Shown here: piece by piece, positions 34,761 to 44,045 of the stretch | Layout of the letters: each line of letters begins with the position of its first letter | Numbering within the stretch: the first letter of the stretch is position 1 | Assembly (NCBI GenBank): GCA_001627865.1 | Contig: LUQO01000045.1 | Location: forward strand, 1-64,000 | Length of the DNA: 64,000 nt | Direction of reading: 5' to 3' | Source: SAR324 cluster bacterium REDSEA-S27_B3 | Lineage (GTDB): Bacteria; SAR324; NAC60-12 | Notes under the pieces: model-generated | Databases searched by the model: none | Told to the model about the DNA's origin: nothing | What the model saw: the letters and a program-made list of their open reading frames with translations, nothing else | Made by a program: the position numbers and the translations under genes

Positions 34761-37292
34761 ATGGAGCTGCGTATTTTGTGTCCTCACAGAATTGCGACCA
34801 AATTGAAACGTCCAGTTTTGGGGTTTTGTTTTTTCCCGCCAAAAATTTGCCCATTGTCTTTTTTCAATTTTATCAAATCAATACTTCATCAGTCATCACT
34901 TAGAACTGGATTAGTAGACCATCTTTTACGTTTTATTAAATCGGTTTGCCGCATAATCCTGTGGATTCCCATCTTGCTGATCTTTTTGCCAGCCTTTGGT
35001 TTTTCGCAAAACAACCTTGAAGTTCCTCAGCTTTCCATTCAGACACAATCCTACTTGCACAATCCTGATACCGGGATGTACCTATATCGGAACGCAAAGG
35101 TTGAATGGGAGGGAATAACTGTGGAAAGTACGGAAATCAATTATCATCCCGAAAAGCATAGATTAACTGCAACAGGATATGTCAGAGTGACAGAAGGAAG
35201 CATGGTTGCAGTTATGGACGAATTAGAAATTAATGTAAATGACGGGAAAGGTATTTTCCGTAATGCTATTATTTTTGACTCCTCCAACAATGCCTACATG
35301 ACAGCAGAAGAAGTGAGAAGAATTGGTCAAAACCATTATGTGGCACAGACTTGTACATTTACCACATGCAATCCTAAATCTCCTGCATGGCAAATAACAG
35401 GAAGTGAAGTAAATTACTATTCCCAGAACTTTTCATCATCCCAAAAAACCTTCCTGAGAATCGGCAATTTCCCGATATTTTATTTCCCTTACCTTGCCTG
35501 GCCGACTGTGAAACACCGTCAATCCGGATTTCTTCCTCCAGAGTATATGATTGTCCGGAGCAGTGTAAAAAAATGGGACATTGGATATCGTTTCGGAATA
35601 CCTTACTTCTGGGCAATTGACCAGGAACAGGATTTAACACTTACTTATGACTGGGTGGAGAGACGTGGTCCCGGAATTCGTCTGGATTATCAATATGCCT
35701 TAAAAGAAGGAATGAGGGGTGAAATCAAATACCAGGAATTTTTTGAACGCGATTCACGTGATCCGGAAAATGAATCCGGAAGCTTAAACACAGAAGCAAT
35801 TGAATCTTCTGAATTGAATCCGAAACGTTTTAAATTTGAATTCAACCATAACCAGCAGTTAGATAGACAAAGCAGACTTATTGTATCTAGTCTGGTTTAT
35901 AGTGACAGTCAGTTTCAGAAAGAATATGAACTGATAGATAATCCTGATCCGAATACTGCGCAAAAATTGTCTGCAAACATCAACCGCCAGTTTTCAAATG
36001 GATCTGTTACACTATCTGCTACTCAGACTCGTATATTCAGCGAATTGGCATTATTGAACAGAAAAATTGACCTCACTCAAATACAACAACTACCTGCACT
36101 TTCATTTCAATTCAGTGATACACTCTGGCGCTCCGATAAAACATCAATATTTAACGAAATAAGCGGATCACTTGTCCGTTATTACAGAGTGCAGGGATAC
36201 AACGGAGAAGGGGCAGCCGCTACTCCCCGGCTGAAATTTAATTTCCCAATTTTCAAACATTTTAACAGCAATATTAAAATTGGGAAACAGTTTTCACGTT
36301 ATAAAGTTCGTGATCCAAATGTATCCGGAAGTGAAGATGAATATGGCTTCGAAATTCTGGATGGTAAAATAGAAATTAATACGACCTTTTCCAGAATTTT
36401 CACAAATGAAACAGGAATTTTCAGTCGCTTTAAACATTTGCTGAAACCGAGCATTCAATACGATTACATAGAGGATATTGAGCAACAATCAGATTCCGGA
36501 GTACCCTTCGGAGGAAGGGTTTCAACGAGGAGGTTAACCACTATCCGGCTAGAAAATGTTTTACTTGCTAAACGGCGTTACTTTGGAGAGAGGGTAACTC
36601 CTTTCCTGAACAGTCAAGATCGCGGTCAAATTCGAGAAGGGAAAAGCAGTATCCTGGCAAGTCTGAACATTATCCAGCATTATGATGTCTTAAAAAAAAA
36701 TCCATACTTTCAGCCAATCGGTCCCGCAATTAAAGGTAATGAAACAGAGTCAGGACTTCCATCATGTAGTAGGTCAGGATGTCCTCTGTTACCTCTTAGG
36801 ACAATGTTTAATTTCACCCCGGGACAAGGTTTTTCTATAAATTATTTCAATCGATATCATCATCAAAAACGCCAAGTGGTAGAATATTCCACAAGCATGG
36901 GATTTAGCGCAAGTGCACACAATAAAGCATCAGTGAATATTCGAAAAAACGAGTTTACCTATCAAACTCCTTTTGGCAAAGATGTTTCTGCTGCACACAC
37001 CTTCGGCTTCAGTAATAAATTTGCAACCAGTGATGAACTAGCATTGGGATTTGCTGGAACTATGAATTTAGACGCAGATAGTACTTCCTTTCGACGTCGT
37101 CTTACTTCCACCACTTTCACTTTGGATTATCGCCCTGACTGCTGGAACATTCGTCTGGCTTTGACAGAAAATGTGGATAAAACAACAACCAGCAGCGGAC
37201 GAGAGCAAGAGTACATTGACCGGACTCTTTATGCTTATATTAACTTGGGCGGGGTTGATGTTCCGGAGCAAATTCTGCCTGACCTGGATTAA
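34761..37292 (+). CDS. lptD: LPS-assembly outer-membrane protein LptD
   Basis: The 843-residue protein has a hydrophobic export signal (about residues 65-82, 'IILWIPILLIFLPAFGFS'). An OstA-like N-terminal jellyroll follows (about 90-250, with 'TCTFTTCNPKSPAWQITG'), then the LptD barrel domain (about 260-830), rich in aromatic and charged alternating strands. LptD with LptE inserts LPS in the outer leaflet. ATG 34761 puts about 60 residues before the signal helix, which is unusually long and lacks a Shine-Dalgarno; the true start may be later, at a non-ATG codon. Its ABC partner gene lptB is 7 kb downstream. A barrel gene follows 4 bp after the stop. Confidence 0.88.
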   Translation: MELRILCPHRIATKLKRPVLGFCFFPPKICPLSFFNFIKSILHQSSLRTGLVDHLLRFIKSVCRIILWIPILLIFLPAFGFSQNNLEVPQLSIQTQSYLHNPDTGMYLYRNAKVEWEGITVESTEINYHPEKHRLTATGYVRVTEGSMVAVMDELEINVNDGKGIFRNAIIFDSSNNAYMTAEEVRRIGQNHYVAQTCTFTTCNPKSPAWQITGSEVNYYSQNFSSSQKTFLRIGNFPIFYFPYLAWPTVKHRQSGFLPPEYMIVRSSVKKWDIGYRFGIPYFWAIDQEQDLTLTYDWVERRGPGIRLDYQYALKEGMRGEIKYQEFFERDSRDPENESGSLNTEAIESSELNPKRFKFEFNHNQQLDRQSRLIVSSLVYSDSQFQKEYELIDNPDPNTAQKLSANINRQFSNGSVTLSATQTRIFSELALLNRKIDLTQIQQLPALSFQFSDTLWRSDKTSIFNEISGSLVRYYRVQGYNGEGAAATPRLKFNFPIFKHFNSNIKIGKQFSRYKVRDPNVSGSEDEYGFEILDGKIEINTTFSRIFTNETGIFSRFKHLLKPSIQYDYIEDIEQQSDSGVPFGGRVSTRRLTTIRLENVLLAKRRYFGERVTPFLNSQDRGQIREGKSSILASLNIIQHYDVLKKNPYFQPIGPAIKGNETESGLPSCSRSGCPLLPLRTMFNFTPGQGFSINYFNRYHHQKRQVVEYSTSMGFSASAHNKASVNIRKNEFTYQTPFGKDVSAAHTFGFSNKFATSDELALGFAGTMNLDADSTSFRRRLTSTTFTLDYRPDCWNIRLALTENVDKTTTSSGREQEYIDRTLYAYINLGGVDVPEQILPDLD

Positions 37293-37296
37293 TAAA

Positions 37297-38046
37297 ATGA
37301 AGAAATGCTTTATTAGCTTATTTTTCAACAGAACTATTATTCATAGCTCAAATAAGTACATTTGTAACTTGTTGATGTTGACTTTTTCTTTTGTATTTAC
37401 GGATAACATCAATGCAGAAGAACATTTTTCAACTGAACTCAGCAAAAAAGACGAACATAGTTTTGAGTCTCGCGTCGCAACTAAGGAGCCGGATTATTTA
37501 TTCTCAGGCACTATTTCTGAGTTGCAAGGATTTTATTTTGGTGTTGGGTTCCGGAATGTACGTATTCGTGTTGCAGATAACGTGATTATTTCTGATTCTG
37601 ATGGAGAGGCAAACGGGATTGGAGTCAATATTGGATATTTCTGGGAAGAACAGTCAGTAGAATATGAACGCCAAATCTCAATTGTTGAACATTCAAAATC
37701 CTTTATTTATGAAAGTAAATCCGGCCAAAAAGTTGAAGTTATTCAAAATAACTTATGGTACGTACTTTATCCAAAAATAAGCCTGAATTTTTATTTGCAC
37801 TATGGAGCAGGAATCCAATTCACCAAATCCCGTTTTGCTGCTACCGGAAACAGAATGTCTTTTGAAGATGAAATTGCAATGGGAGTTGAAACTGGAGCCT
37901 CTTATTTTGTAATGTCTAATTTAATCTTTTATTACAGATTTTCCATTAGCAGACATATTCCTTTTCTCAAGATTTCAGATTCCAGTACTTTTTTGAAACA
38001 AAGCCAGCTACACACAATTTTTATGAATTATTACTTCTCTCTTTAA
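37297..38046 (+). CDS. Outer-membrane beta-barrel protein of unknown function
   Basis: From ATG 37297, 4 bp after the lptD stop, the protein has 249 residues. It has a hydrophobic N-terminal segment (about 23-37) acting as a signal, then a barrel-like domain with alternating strands such as 'FYFGVGFRNVRIRVADNVII' and 'LYPKISLNFYLHYGAGIQF', and ends in Phe-Ser-Leu. It resembles small porin/OmpA-fold barrels (OMP_b-brl). Cotranscription with lptD is likely. No specific function can be given. Confidence 0.65.
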   Translation: MKKCFISLFFNRTIIHSSNKYICNLLMLTFSFVFTDNINAEEHFSTELSKKDEHSFESRVATKEPDYLFSGTISELQGFYFGVGFRNVRIRVADNVIISDSDGEANGIGVNIGYFWEEQSVEYERQISIVEHSKSFIYESKSGQKVEVIQNNLWYVLYPKISLNFYLHYGAGIQFTKSRFAATGNRMSFEDEIAMGVETGASYFVMSNLIFYYRFSISRHIPFLKISDSSTFLKQSQLHTIFMNYYFSL

Positions 38047-38053
38047 GTAAATT

Positions 38054-39604
38054 TCAAATTTTCATTTTATTTTCTCGAAAATCGGATGTCAGCTGTTCTA
38101 GGGCCTGATTCAAGCCGTCTTCCTTCTCTTCACTCTTATAAATGTTCGGTGGTGCAGCTCTTTCGGAACACTGACTTTTGTCCAGCTGACAGCGTTCGCA
38201 AGTTTGATTAACCTGTTTCACGGGTATCTGTGGATCATCCAGGAATTTCACTTTTTCTTTCAACGATTTATCAATACTCAGTCCGAGTGAGACACAACGA
38301 TTAATGTTTGTTCGCAAACGCAATGAGTGTGCGATGGAAATAAAAAGAACCTCTTTACCACTTCCCATAAATTGTGCCCTTTGGACGCCAATTAGAATAT
38401 TTTCTGTCTTCCCATTTTTCTGTCCTGATTCCAAATCTTCGATCAGAGACACAGGCAACCAGCGGCGACAATGATGTTCCTTTAACCTGACTCCACTAGG
38501 TACTAACGTTCTGGGCATGTTTAACTCTTTAGTCAACAGTATTTCATTGTCTCCTGCTGAACGTTCAAAGCGCAGATAATGTAATTCAGTTATCTTAAAA
38601 AGTCCGGGGAGTATCTGGCTGAGACGGTGCAAAAATGTTTCAGGAGTAACTTCATGCCGCTTCAGGAATTTCAATATTGCATCACTATTCCAGGTTTCAG
38701 ACTGAAAAATTTCTTTTACTTCTTCCTCAGCCCGAAACCGATTTATCATTAAAGCGCCTGCAAAATAAGAAGCTCGAAAATTCCCCATTACCTGGTCAAA
38801 TGAGTCGAATTTCTTCCACGGAGAAGTCCGAACATGATTTCCTAATTTCAACTCCAAATAACCAATTTGTAATGCCATTGAGTAGACATGCTGAGATGGA
38901 GCCAGTTGATCATTTAAAAGCAATTGGGAGGGATTTCCGGGTAGAAAGATAAATCGTTGTTTTTTCAATTCCTCATATTTAGATAAATCAGCTGCTCTTG
39001 CTTCAACACCATGACTTTCAAGCAAAGTTGCAGTCAATTCTTCTACCCCAGGAGGTGGGTAGTGCTTCCATTGCTGTCTGCTAACAAACTGGTCTGCAAT
39101 CTCTTCAACATCCTCAAAGTAATTATTGTGCATTTCCTGATATGCCCGTAAAGAAGCCAGAAAGAACTGCTCTACGTGCATGTCATATGACCTTGAAATT
39201 TCCATTATTGTGGTGATAAATGCCACCGCTTTTTTTGGTGAAGCAGTAAAAAGCTCCATCACATTCTCAAATGTGATTCCAAAAAGTTGAAATGGAAAAG
39301 ATCCCAGAACAGATGAAGAAAATAATAACTCTGAAACTTCACTAAGCCGACCCGTCAAGCTGATGGATACAAGATCATTGTATTCGACGCCTAGTCCTTC
39401 AGCCAAAAGCATGATTTTTTCAGCTTTTGGGTATTTTTTTCCTTTTTCTATTTCATTAATATATGATGCAGATAAGCCTGAAACAGCAGCAAGTTCCTTG
39501 AGACCTAACCCTTTTTCTTTTCTATAGTTGCGGAGCTTCATTCCAAAAATATAGCGTAAATTAAGCTTTCCCGCGGCAGAAGTTTGCTCTTCCTTTTTCG
39601 GCAT
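38054..39604 (-). CDS. XRE-family regulator of the ScfR/RamB type (short-chain acyl-CoA response)
   Basis: The 516-residue protein starts with a lambda-repressor HTH ('GLGLKELAAVSGLSASYINEIEKGKKYPKAE', about residues 33-63). A long IrrE/DUF2083-like middle domain and a C-terminal Cys segment (CERCQLDKSQC, about 477-487) follow. This layout is that of RamB and ScfR, which sense acyl-CoA-derived signals and control acetate/propionate genes. The HExxH of active ImmA/IrrE peptidases is absent; the equivalent helix reads 'YSMALQIGYLELKLG'. It sits 11 bp after a CaiB-type CoA-transferase and two MaoC genes on the same strand, which it probably regulates. Confidence 0.82.
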   Translation of the reverse strand: MPKKEEQTSAAGKLNLRYIFGMKLRNYRKEKGLGLKELAAVSGLSASYINEIEKGKKYPKAEKIMLLAEGLGVEYNDLVSISLTGRLSEVSELLFSSSVLGSFPFQLFGITFENVMELFTASPKKAVAFITTIMEISRSYDMHVEQFFLASLRAYQEMHNNYFEDVEEIADQFVSRQQWKHYPPPGVEELTATLLESHGVEARAADLSKYEELKKQRFIFLPGNPSQLLLNDQLAPSQHVYSMALQIGYLELKLGNHVRTSPWKKFDSFDQVMGNFRASYFAGALMINRFRAEEEVKEIFQSETWNSDAILKFLKRHEVTPETFLHRLSQILPGLFKITELHYLRFERSAGDNEILLTKELNMPRTLVPSGVRLKEHHCRRWLPVSLIEDLESGQKNGKTENILIGVQRAQFMGSGKEVLFISIAHSLRLRTNINRCVSLGLSIDKSLKEKVKFLDDPQIPVKQVNQTCERCQLDKSQCSERAAPPNIYKSEEKEDGLNQALEQLTSDFRENKMKI

Positions 39605-39615
39605 ATTTACCTTAA

Positions 39616-40812
39616 TTAACCAGTTTTATTATCTTCGCAGACTCCTGCTTTTTTTAATTTATTTATTTGTTTTTGTGTGTAGCCAAGTTCTTTAAGCACA
39701 AGATCTGTTTGCTCACCAAGTTCTACTCCTGCATGTCGATATTCCGGTTTACAAGAAGAAAACTTGAATGGTGAAGCAATTTGTTTCTGAGTTGATCCGG
39801 ATGAATCCGGAATATCAACTATCATCTCTCTGGCTTTGAATTGCTGATGTTGCATTGCTTCCGGAAATTCCAAAACAAGTTCAACACAAGCATCACAATT
39901 TGCAAAAACAGTTTCCCATTCAGACCATGGCCGTTCTAAAAAACGTTTTTTAAGAATTTCCTTTAACTTTTTTTGAGCATCCTGATCATCGAGTGAAGTG
40001 TTTAGTAAATTTTCCGGAAGCTCCAGTGCCTTGATCAATGCATTTAAAAATAGGGGTTCGAGGCTGCTTACAGAAACCCAGCGTCCATCCTGCGTTTTAT
40101 AATAATCATATAAAGTGCCGCCATTCAGCATGGTAGATTCCGGTTCTGCTCCAGACCCTCCGGACAGCCAGTTAGACCCTTCAAAAACATTCATACTGAA
40201 CATCGCATCTGTCATGCTGATATCAATATACTGACCTTCACCTGTAAGTTGACGATGAATCACTGCAGCTAAAATACCTATAACAACATGATATGCCCCT
40301 CCAGCAATATCAGCTACTTGTATACCTTGTGGTACAGGGGATTCATTTTTGCGGCGACTGTAATTGCTGATTCCTGAAATTGCCAGATAATTCAAATCGT
40401 GTCCGGCGCGATTTCTGTAGGGACCTGTTTGTCCGTATCCTGTGAGAGAACAAAATATTAGTGACTGATTGTATTTGCGAAGTTCCTGATAATCCAACCC
40501 AAGCCGCTTCATCACACCTGGCCTGAATTGTTCCAAAACAATATCATATTTGTTAACCAGTTTTTTAACAATTTTTACTGCGTCAGCTTGTTTGAGATTT
40601 AACCCAATCGACTGTTTGGAACGATTCAACGAGGCATGTGCATTTAATCCCCCTTTTGAATTTGAAGGAAGACTTCTCGTAAAATCAGGATGTTTGGTAG
40701 ACTCTACCCTTAAAACTTCTGCTCCTAAATCAGCCAGTGTTTTTGAAGCAAAAGGTCCGGGAAGCAGTGTGGAAAAATCGAGAATATTTAATGATGAAAG
40801 GAGTGCAGACAT
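39616..40812 (-). CDS. CaiB/BaiF family CoA-transferase (class III)
   Basis: The 398-residue protein has the class III CoA-transferase pattern: 'ILDFSTLLPGPFASKTLADLGAEVLRVES' at the start, 'VLEQFRPGVMKRLGLDYQEL', and the catalytic Asp in 'QVADIAGGAYHVVIG' (about residue 168). 'STMLNGGTLYDYYKTQDGRW' is also typical. These enzymes move CoA between acids, or racemise 2-methylacyl-CoAs (Amacr branch, which this N-terminus resembles). It lies 1 bp after a MaoC gene and just before the RamB-like regulator, so an acyl-CoA or branched-chain acid pathway is implied. Confidence 0.9.
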   Translation of the reverse strand: MSALLSSLNILDFSTLLPGPFASKTLADLGAEVLRVESTKHPDFTRSLPSNSKGGLNAHASLNRSKQSIGLNLKQADAVKIVKKLVNKYDIVLEQFRPGVMKRLGLDYQELRKYNQSLIFCSLTGYGQTGPYRNRAGHDLNYLAISGISNYSRRKNESPVPQGIQVADIAGGAYHVVIGILAAVIHRQLTGEGQYIDISMTDAMFSMNVFEGSNWLSGGSGAEPESTMLNGGTLYDYYKTQDGRWVSVSSLEPLFLNALIKALELPENLLNTSLDDQDAQKKLKEILKKRFLERPWSEWETVFANCDACVELVLEFPEAMQHQQFKAREMIVDIPDSSGSTQKQIASPFKFSSCKPEYRHAGVELGEQTDLVLKELGYTQKQINKLKKAGVCEDNKTG

Positions 40813-40813
40813 C

Positions 40814-41230
40814 TTATTCTAAAGCAATCACTGCCTCAGCAATTATTGTCTGTGCTTTGGGAGTATTGGCCTGCAGTTCAACACGAATCAATTTTTCATT
40901 TCCCTCTTTAAATTTTTTAACAACTTTTCCTGTGCATGTTACACTGTCACCTATATGAGTCATTGCGGTAAAACGATTATTCATGCTCCTGATAGCAGAT
41001 TGTGGGACCCAGTTTGCAAGCATTCTGCCCAGATATCCAGCTGAAAGCATTCCGTGCGCGATCACGTCATCCAGACCAGACGATCTTGCATAATCCAGAT
41101 CAACATGAATTGGATTATGGTCTCCGGATGCACCACAATAGAGTGCCAGAGCATGACGGGAAACAGGAGGAGTTGTCAGTGCAGGAATTTCATCTCCTAT
41201 TTTCAAAGAGTCAAATGTTGGTAGTGTCAT
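40814..41230 (-). CDS. MaoC-like hydratase/dehydratase
   Basis: The 138-residue hot-dog protein has the hydratase-2 motif 'YCGASGDHNPIHVDLDYA' (about residues 31-48) with the catalytic Asp and His, and 'VIAHGMLSAGYLGRML'. It should hydrate 2-enoyl-CoAs or act on related acyl groups. It is 37 bp after another hot-dog gene (41268-41708) that lacks this motif, an arrangement seen in two-subunit R-specific hydratases such as HadA/HadB, and 1 bp before the CoA-transferase. A heterodimer with its neighbour is inferred. Confidence 0.88.
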   Translation of the reverse strand: MTLPTFDSLKIGDEIPALTTPPVSRHALALYCGASGDHNPIHVDLDYARSSGLDDVIAHGMLSAGYLGRMLANWVPQSAIRSMNNRFTAMTHIGDSVTCTGKVVKKFKEGNEKLIRVELQANTPKAQTIIAEAVIALE

Positions 41231-41267
41231 TTCATTATTATATTTTTTAATTTATAATTTAAATTAG

Positions 41268-41708
41268 TTAGTGGCGGAAAACATAATTTGTATGAGTTTC
41301 GGCGACTTTTTTTCCACGCTGATTTATGAAATCAGTATGAGAAATCACAAACTGCAAGGTGCCTCCTTTTTTATCAATTATATCAGTAATTTTTTTGCAT
41401 ACTGTAATTTTATCTCCCGCATAAATGGGAGCGTGGTAAACAAAATTTTCCTCGCCATGCAATAGTTTACCAAGTTTTTCACCCAACAATTCAACAAAGT
41501 CTACTAAATCCAGCGCGTCTATTTCCAGCATAAACGGGAATGTTGGGGGAGCCAGCAGTCCAGGCATCCCTGCAGCATTTGCTGCATCTGTATCTGTATA
41601 TATTTTCCTGGTTTCCCCTAGAGCTTTTGCTAAAAACCTTAGACGTCCTTCTTCTACAGGCACTGTCACAGGATGGAACTCATATCCTATATGTTTTTTA
41701 TCGATCAT
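41268..41708 (-). CDS. FAS1/MaoC N-terminal-type hot-dog dehydratase subunit
   Basis: The protein, 146 residues from Met at 41708, matches MaoC_dehydrat_N (FAS1-like dehydratase): 'HIGYEFHPVTVPVEEGRLRFLAKALGE', 'LAPPTFPFMLEI' and 'LLHGEENFVYHAPIYAGDKI'. It lacks the catalytic D-x-N-P-x-H motif and would pair with the MaoC product of the next gene as the non-catalytic, substrate-binding half. A Met at 41735 adds nine residues and is an alternative start; neither has a strong Shine-Dalgarno. It is first of the MaoC-MaoC-CaiB-regulator cluster. Confidence 0.8.
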   Translation of the reverse strand: MIDKKHIGYEFHPVTVPVEEGRLRFLAKALGETRKIYTDTDAANAAGMPGLLAPPTFPFMLEIDALDLVDFVELLGEKLGKLLHGEENFVYHAPIYAGDKITVCKKITDIIDKKGGTLQFVISHTDFINQRGKKVAETHTNYVFRH

Positions 41709-41848
41709 TTTATAAGTTGAAAAAATTTCATGCAAACAACTGATTAATGAATATTCCTTATTTTTTTTACAACCATCTACCCTAATTGATGGGGAAAAAA
41801 TCTAACTCTGCTTAGTTTCGCTGTCAACACAAACATTATTTGCAGATT

Positions 41849-42661
41849 TTATAATCGTTTACAGGCAGAAGATAAGTGAGAACGTCTTTGACTACAGATG
41901 GTACGCACACATGACTCAATTCGGCTCAGATCAGGACGTGTAACGGTTGGTATACTTTTTACACGGTTTCTAACTGTTAAAAAGCACTGGATCAAGCGTT
42001 GTTCCTGTTGATTGACGCCCAAATTGCCAGCAATACATTGCGCACGTGCCTGTTTAAAAGTTGACCAGTCTGGAAGACGAGCAAGATCATCTATCAATGA
42101 TTTCCGAATAGTTTGCAATTCTTCTGAGTATACTGATTTTTGCCTGTTTGAACCACATATTTCATTTGTTTTCGTGTTTCGTTGAGGTAACTGTGAAAGC
42201 TTAATGATCATTAAGTATATCAATACCACTGCTAAAATTGCTCCAGTTGCTATCAGTAATAATTTAAGCCACTTTTTCCAATTTGAATGTGAAATTCTTT
42301 TTGATTTCCCGTCACGAAAACTTACCTGAAAAAACTGTACTTTACCATCAGATGATTGTTGATTTAATATTGGAGTTTGATTCAGTCCTAGGACTGCTCC
42401 AACCAGATTAATCTCTGTTACCTCAGGAGAGTGCATTCCATCAGTTAAAGCTGAAAGTTCGGCAACTTCGCTTGCGTAACGTTCAATAAGCCGGATCACT
42501 TCCGGATGTTGACGCCAGTTTCCTCTTTTTACGTCCGGTGCTGTTACTGTGGCAAGATCTGCTTTGGAAAACATTTTTGCCTTTCGCTCTTTACCAGAGC
42601 CTGTGTCACAGACTCCTATCGGTCGCCATTGTACAAATTTTAGTTGGGAAATTTCTGTCAT
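41849..42661 (-). CDS. Membrane protein of unknown function with a cysteine-rich C-terminal part
   Basis: The 270-residue protein has a cytosolic N-terminal half (about 1-130), one membrane helix (about 136-158, 'LLLIATGAILAVVLIYLMII') and a C-terminal domain of about 110 residues with several cysteines ('CGSNRQ', 'QCIAGN', 'IQCFLTV', 'SCVRTICSQ', 'SACKRL'), probably paired in the periplasm. I recognise no family. It lies downstream of tRNA-Gln on the same strand (69-bp gap) and may share its promoter. Confidence 0.6.
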   Translation of the reverse strand: MTEISQLKFVQWRPIGVCDTGSGKERKAKMFSKADLATVTAPDVKRGNWRQHPEVIRLIERYASEVAELSALTDGMHSPEVTEINLVGAVLGLNQTPILNQQSSDGKVQFFQVSFRDGKSKRISHSNWKKWLKLLLIATGAILAVVLIYLMIIKLSQLPQRNTKTNEICGSNRQKSVYSEELQTIRKSLIDDLARLPDWSTFKQARAQCIAGNLGVNQQEQRLIQCFLTVRNRVKSIPTVTRPDLSRIESCVRTICSQRRSHLSSACKRL

Positions 42662-42730
42662 GTTTCAGGAAATGGAGATTCCCTGTGCACGAAGGAATAA
42701 GGAAGAATGAAGACTATGCACTCAATTGAC

Positions 42731-42805
42731 TGGCTGGGGCGGCAGGGATCGAACCTGCGAATCACGGGATCAAAACCCGTTGCCTTACCACTTGGCTACG
42801 CCCCA
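42731..42805 (-). tRNA. tRNA-Gln (anticodon UUG)
   Basis: On the minus strand the sequence starts TGGGGCGTAGCC at 42805 and ends GCCA-type CCA at 42731. It folds as a cloverleaf: the acceptor TGGGGCG pairs with CGCCCCA, the anticodon stem is ACGGG/CCCGT with loop TTTTGAT (anticodon TTG at 42773-42771), and the T arm is GCAGG-TTCGATC-CCTGC. The CCA end is encoded in the DNA. Confidence 0.97.
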
Positions 42806-42877
42806 AAAAACAGTTAATTAAGGTTTTTCATTCTAACTTGGCATTGACAAATTACAAGAGATTTTCAGAGAATCCAG

Positions 42878-43555
42878 TTATTCTTCAACTACAAACTCAA
42901 AACCTAGAATAGTCAGTGTGAAGAGAACTATGTCAAATCCAATAAGCAATTTCCACCATGACCATACTTCTTGCTGGTTTAATCCGAAAAAAAGATACTC
43001 AGTCAGACGTACAACACATAAAAGACTTGGAACCATCAGGGGGAAAATCAGTATTGGCAGCAGAATTTCTTTTCCACGCACAGTTGAAGTCATTACTATA
43101 AGTAAGGTCCCCAACGAACTGAATCCGATAGTTCCTAGAAGTAAAACCAGTAACAGCTCTATCCAGTTTCCAACCTCTATTTCAAAAATAAATAGACATA
43201 ATGGAACAAACAGAAGCTGAGTGAGCAATAGAAACAAGGTGTTTGCCAGCATTTTACCTAAAAACAAAACACTGCGATCAACAGGAGCAATAAGCAATGC
43301 ACCCATACAACCTGATTCCATTTCCTGAACGAAAGACTTTCCCAATCCAAGTACACCACTCATCAGAGTAACTATCCAGATTACTCCCGGAAGTGCAGTC
43401 ACAAACAATTCTGGTTCCTTGCCTAATGCAAACTGGAATACCAGTAATGCCAGTACCGCGAATAGGAGCATGGACAACAAATTGTCCTTACGCTGCAGGT
43501 CAATCAGTATATCTTTCCAGACCAGAATTAAAGTTTGGCGGAAAAATATTTGCAT
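42878..43555 (-). CDS. ccmB: CcmB-like heme exporter membrane subunit
   Basis: The 225-residue protein has six predicted membrane helices and the CcmB pattern: an N-terminal 'TLILVWKDILIDLQRKD', 'LPGVIWIVTLMSGVLGLGKSFVQEMESG' and 'LLLGTIGFSSLGTLL'. CcmB with the ATPase CcmA releases heme for cytochrome c maturation (with CcmC/D/E). None of these partners is in the window; the ABC ATPase at 44046 is LptB, not CcmA. It may have a distant partner. It starts 39 bp after the fmdB-like gene on the same strand. Confidence 0.85.
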   Translation of the reverse strand: MQIFFRQTLILVWKDILIDLQRKDNLLSMLLFAVLALLVFQFALGKEPELFVTALPGVIWIVTLMSGVLGLGKSFVQEMESGCMGALLIAPVDRSVLFLGKMLANTLFLLLTQLLFVPLCLFIFEIEVGNWIELLLVLLLGTIGFSSLGTLLIVMTSTVRGKEILLPILIFPLMVPSLLCVVRLTEYLFFGLNQQEVWSWWKLLIGFDIVLFTLTILGFEFVVEE

Positions 43556-43594
43556 GAAGAAAATTGGATTTTTCGGAAGTAGAAATGAAAATAT

Positions 43595-43948
43595 TCAGGC
43601 AGCTTTTTCTTTACTCGAAGTTTCAGATTTCTTTGCGGTGGTTGACTCCTTGTCCACCTGCTTGCCTGATTTTTCTGAAGATGGAGGTTTGTCTTTGGAA
43701 GATTCTTTTTTATTTGTAGCGCCTTTTTTTTCTTTTCCGGATTCTGTTTTTTCAGATTCAGTACTTTTACCGGAATATCCGTCTTTATACCAACCTCCGC
43801 CTTTGAGATGGAAAGCACTCATTGATACCTGGCGCTTTGCGCTGTTTTTCCCACAATCCGGACAATCCTCCAGTGATGGATCACTGAACTTTTGTACTTC
43901 TTCAAACTCGTATCCGCAACTTATACAAAGGTATTCATAGATTGGCAT
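43595..43948 (-). CDS. FmdB-family zinc-ribbon protein
   Basis: The 117-residue protein starts with the FmdB zinc ribbon: 'MPIYEYLCISCGYEFE' and 'DCPDCG', i.e. CxxC...CxxC at about residues 8-11 and 29-32. The remaining 70 residues are a low-complexity Lys/Glu/Ser/Thr tail ('TTAKKSETSSKEKAA' at the end). FmdB domains are regulator-like and of uncertain function. Zinc binding is expected from the four cysteines. It is upstream of ccmB on the minus strand. Confidence 0.85.
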   Translation of the reverse strand: MPIYEYLCISCGYEFEEVQKFSDPSLEDCPDCGKNSAKRQVSMSAFHLKGGGWYKDGYSGKSTESEKTESGKEKKGATNKKESSKDKPPSSEKSGKQVDKESTTAKKSETSSKEKAA

Positions 43949-44045
43949 ATTAATCCTGTTCTGTTACAATCAAATTTGTTTAAGTTGTCAAGATTATATG
44001 GAAATTTATGAGTTTTGTCAATTAGGATTTAATTGGAGATATGAT

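Noticed and set aside
38054..39604. Active ImmA/IrrE metallopeptidase toxin-antitoxin type regulator
   Set aside because: The HExxH motif is absent; the layout fits RamB/ScfR.
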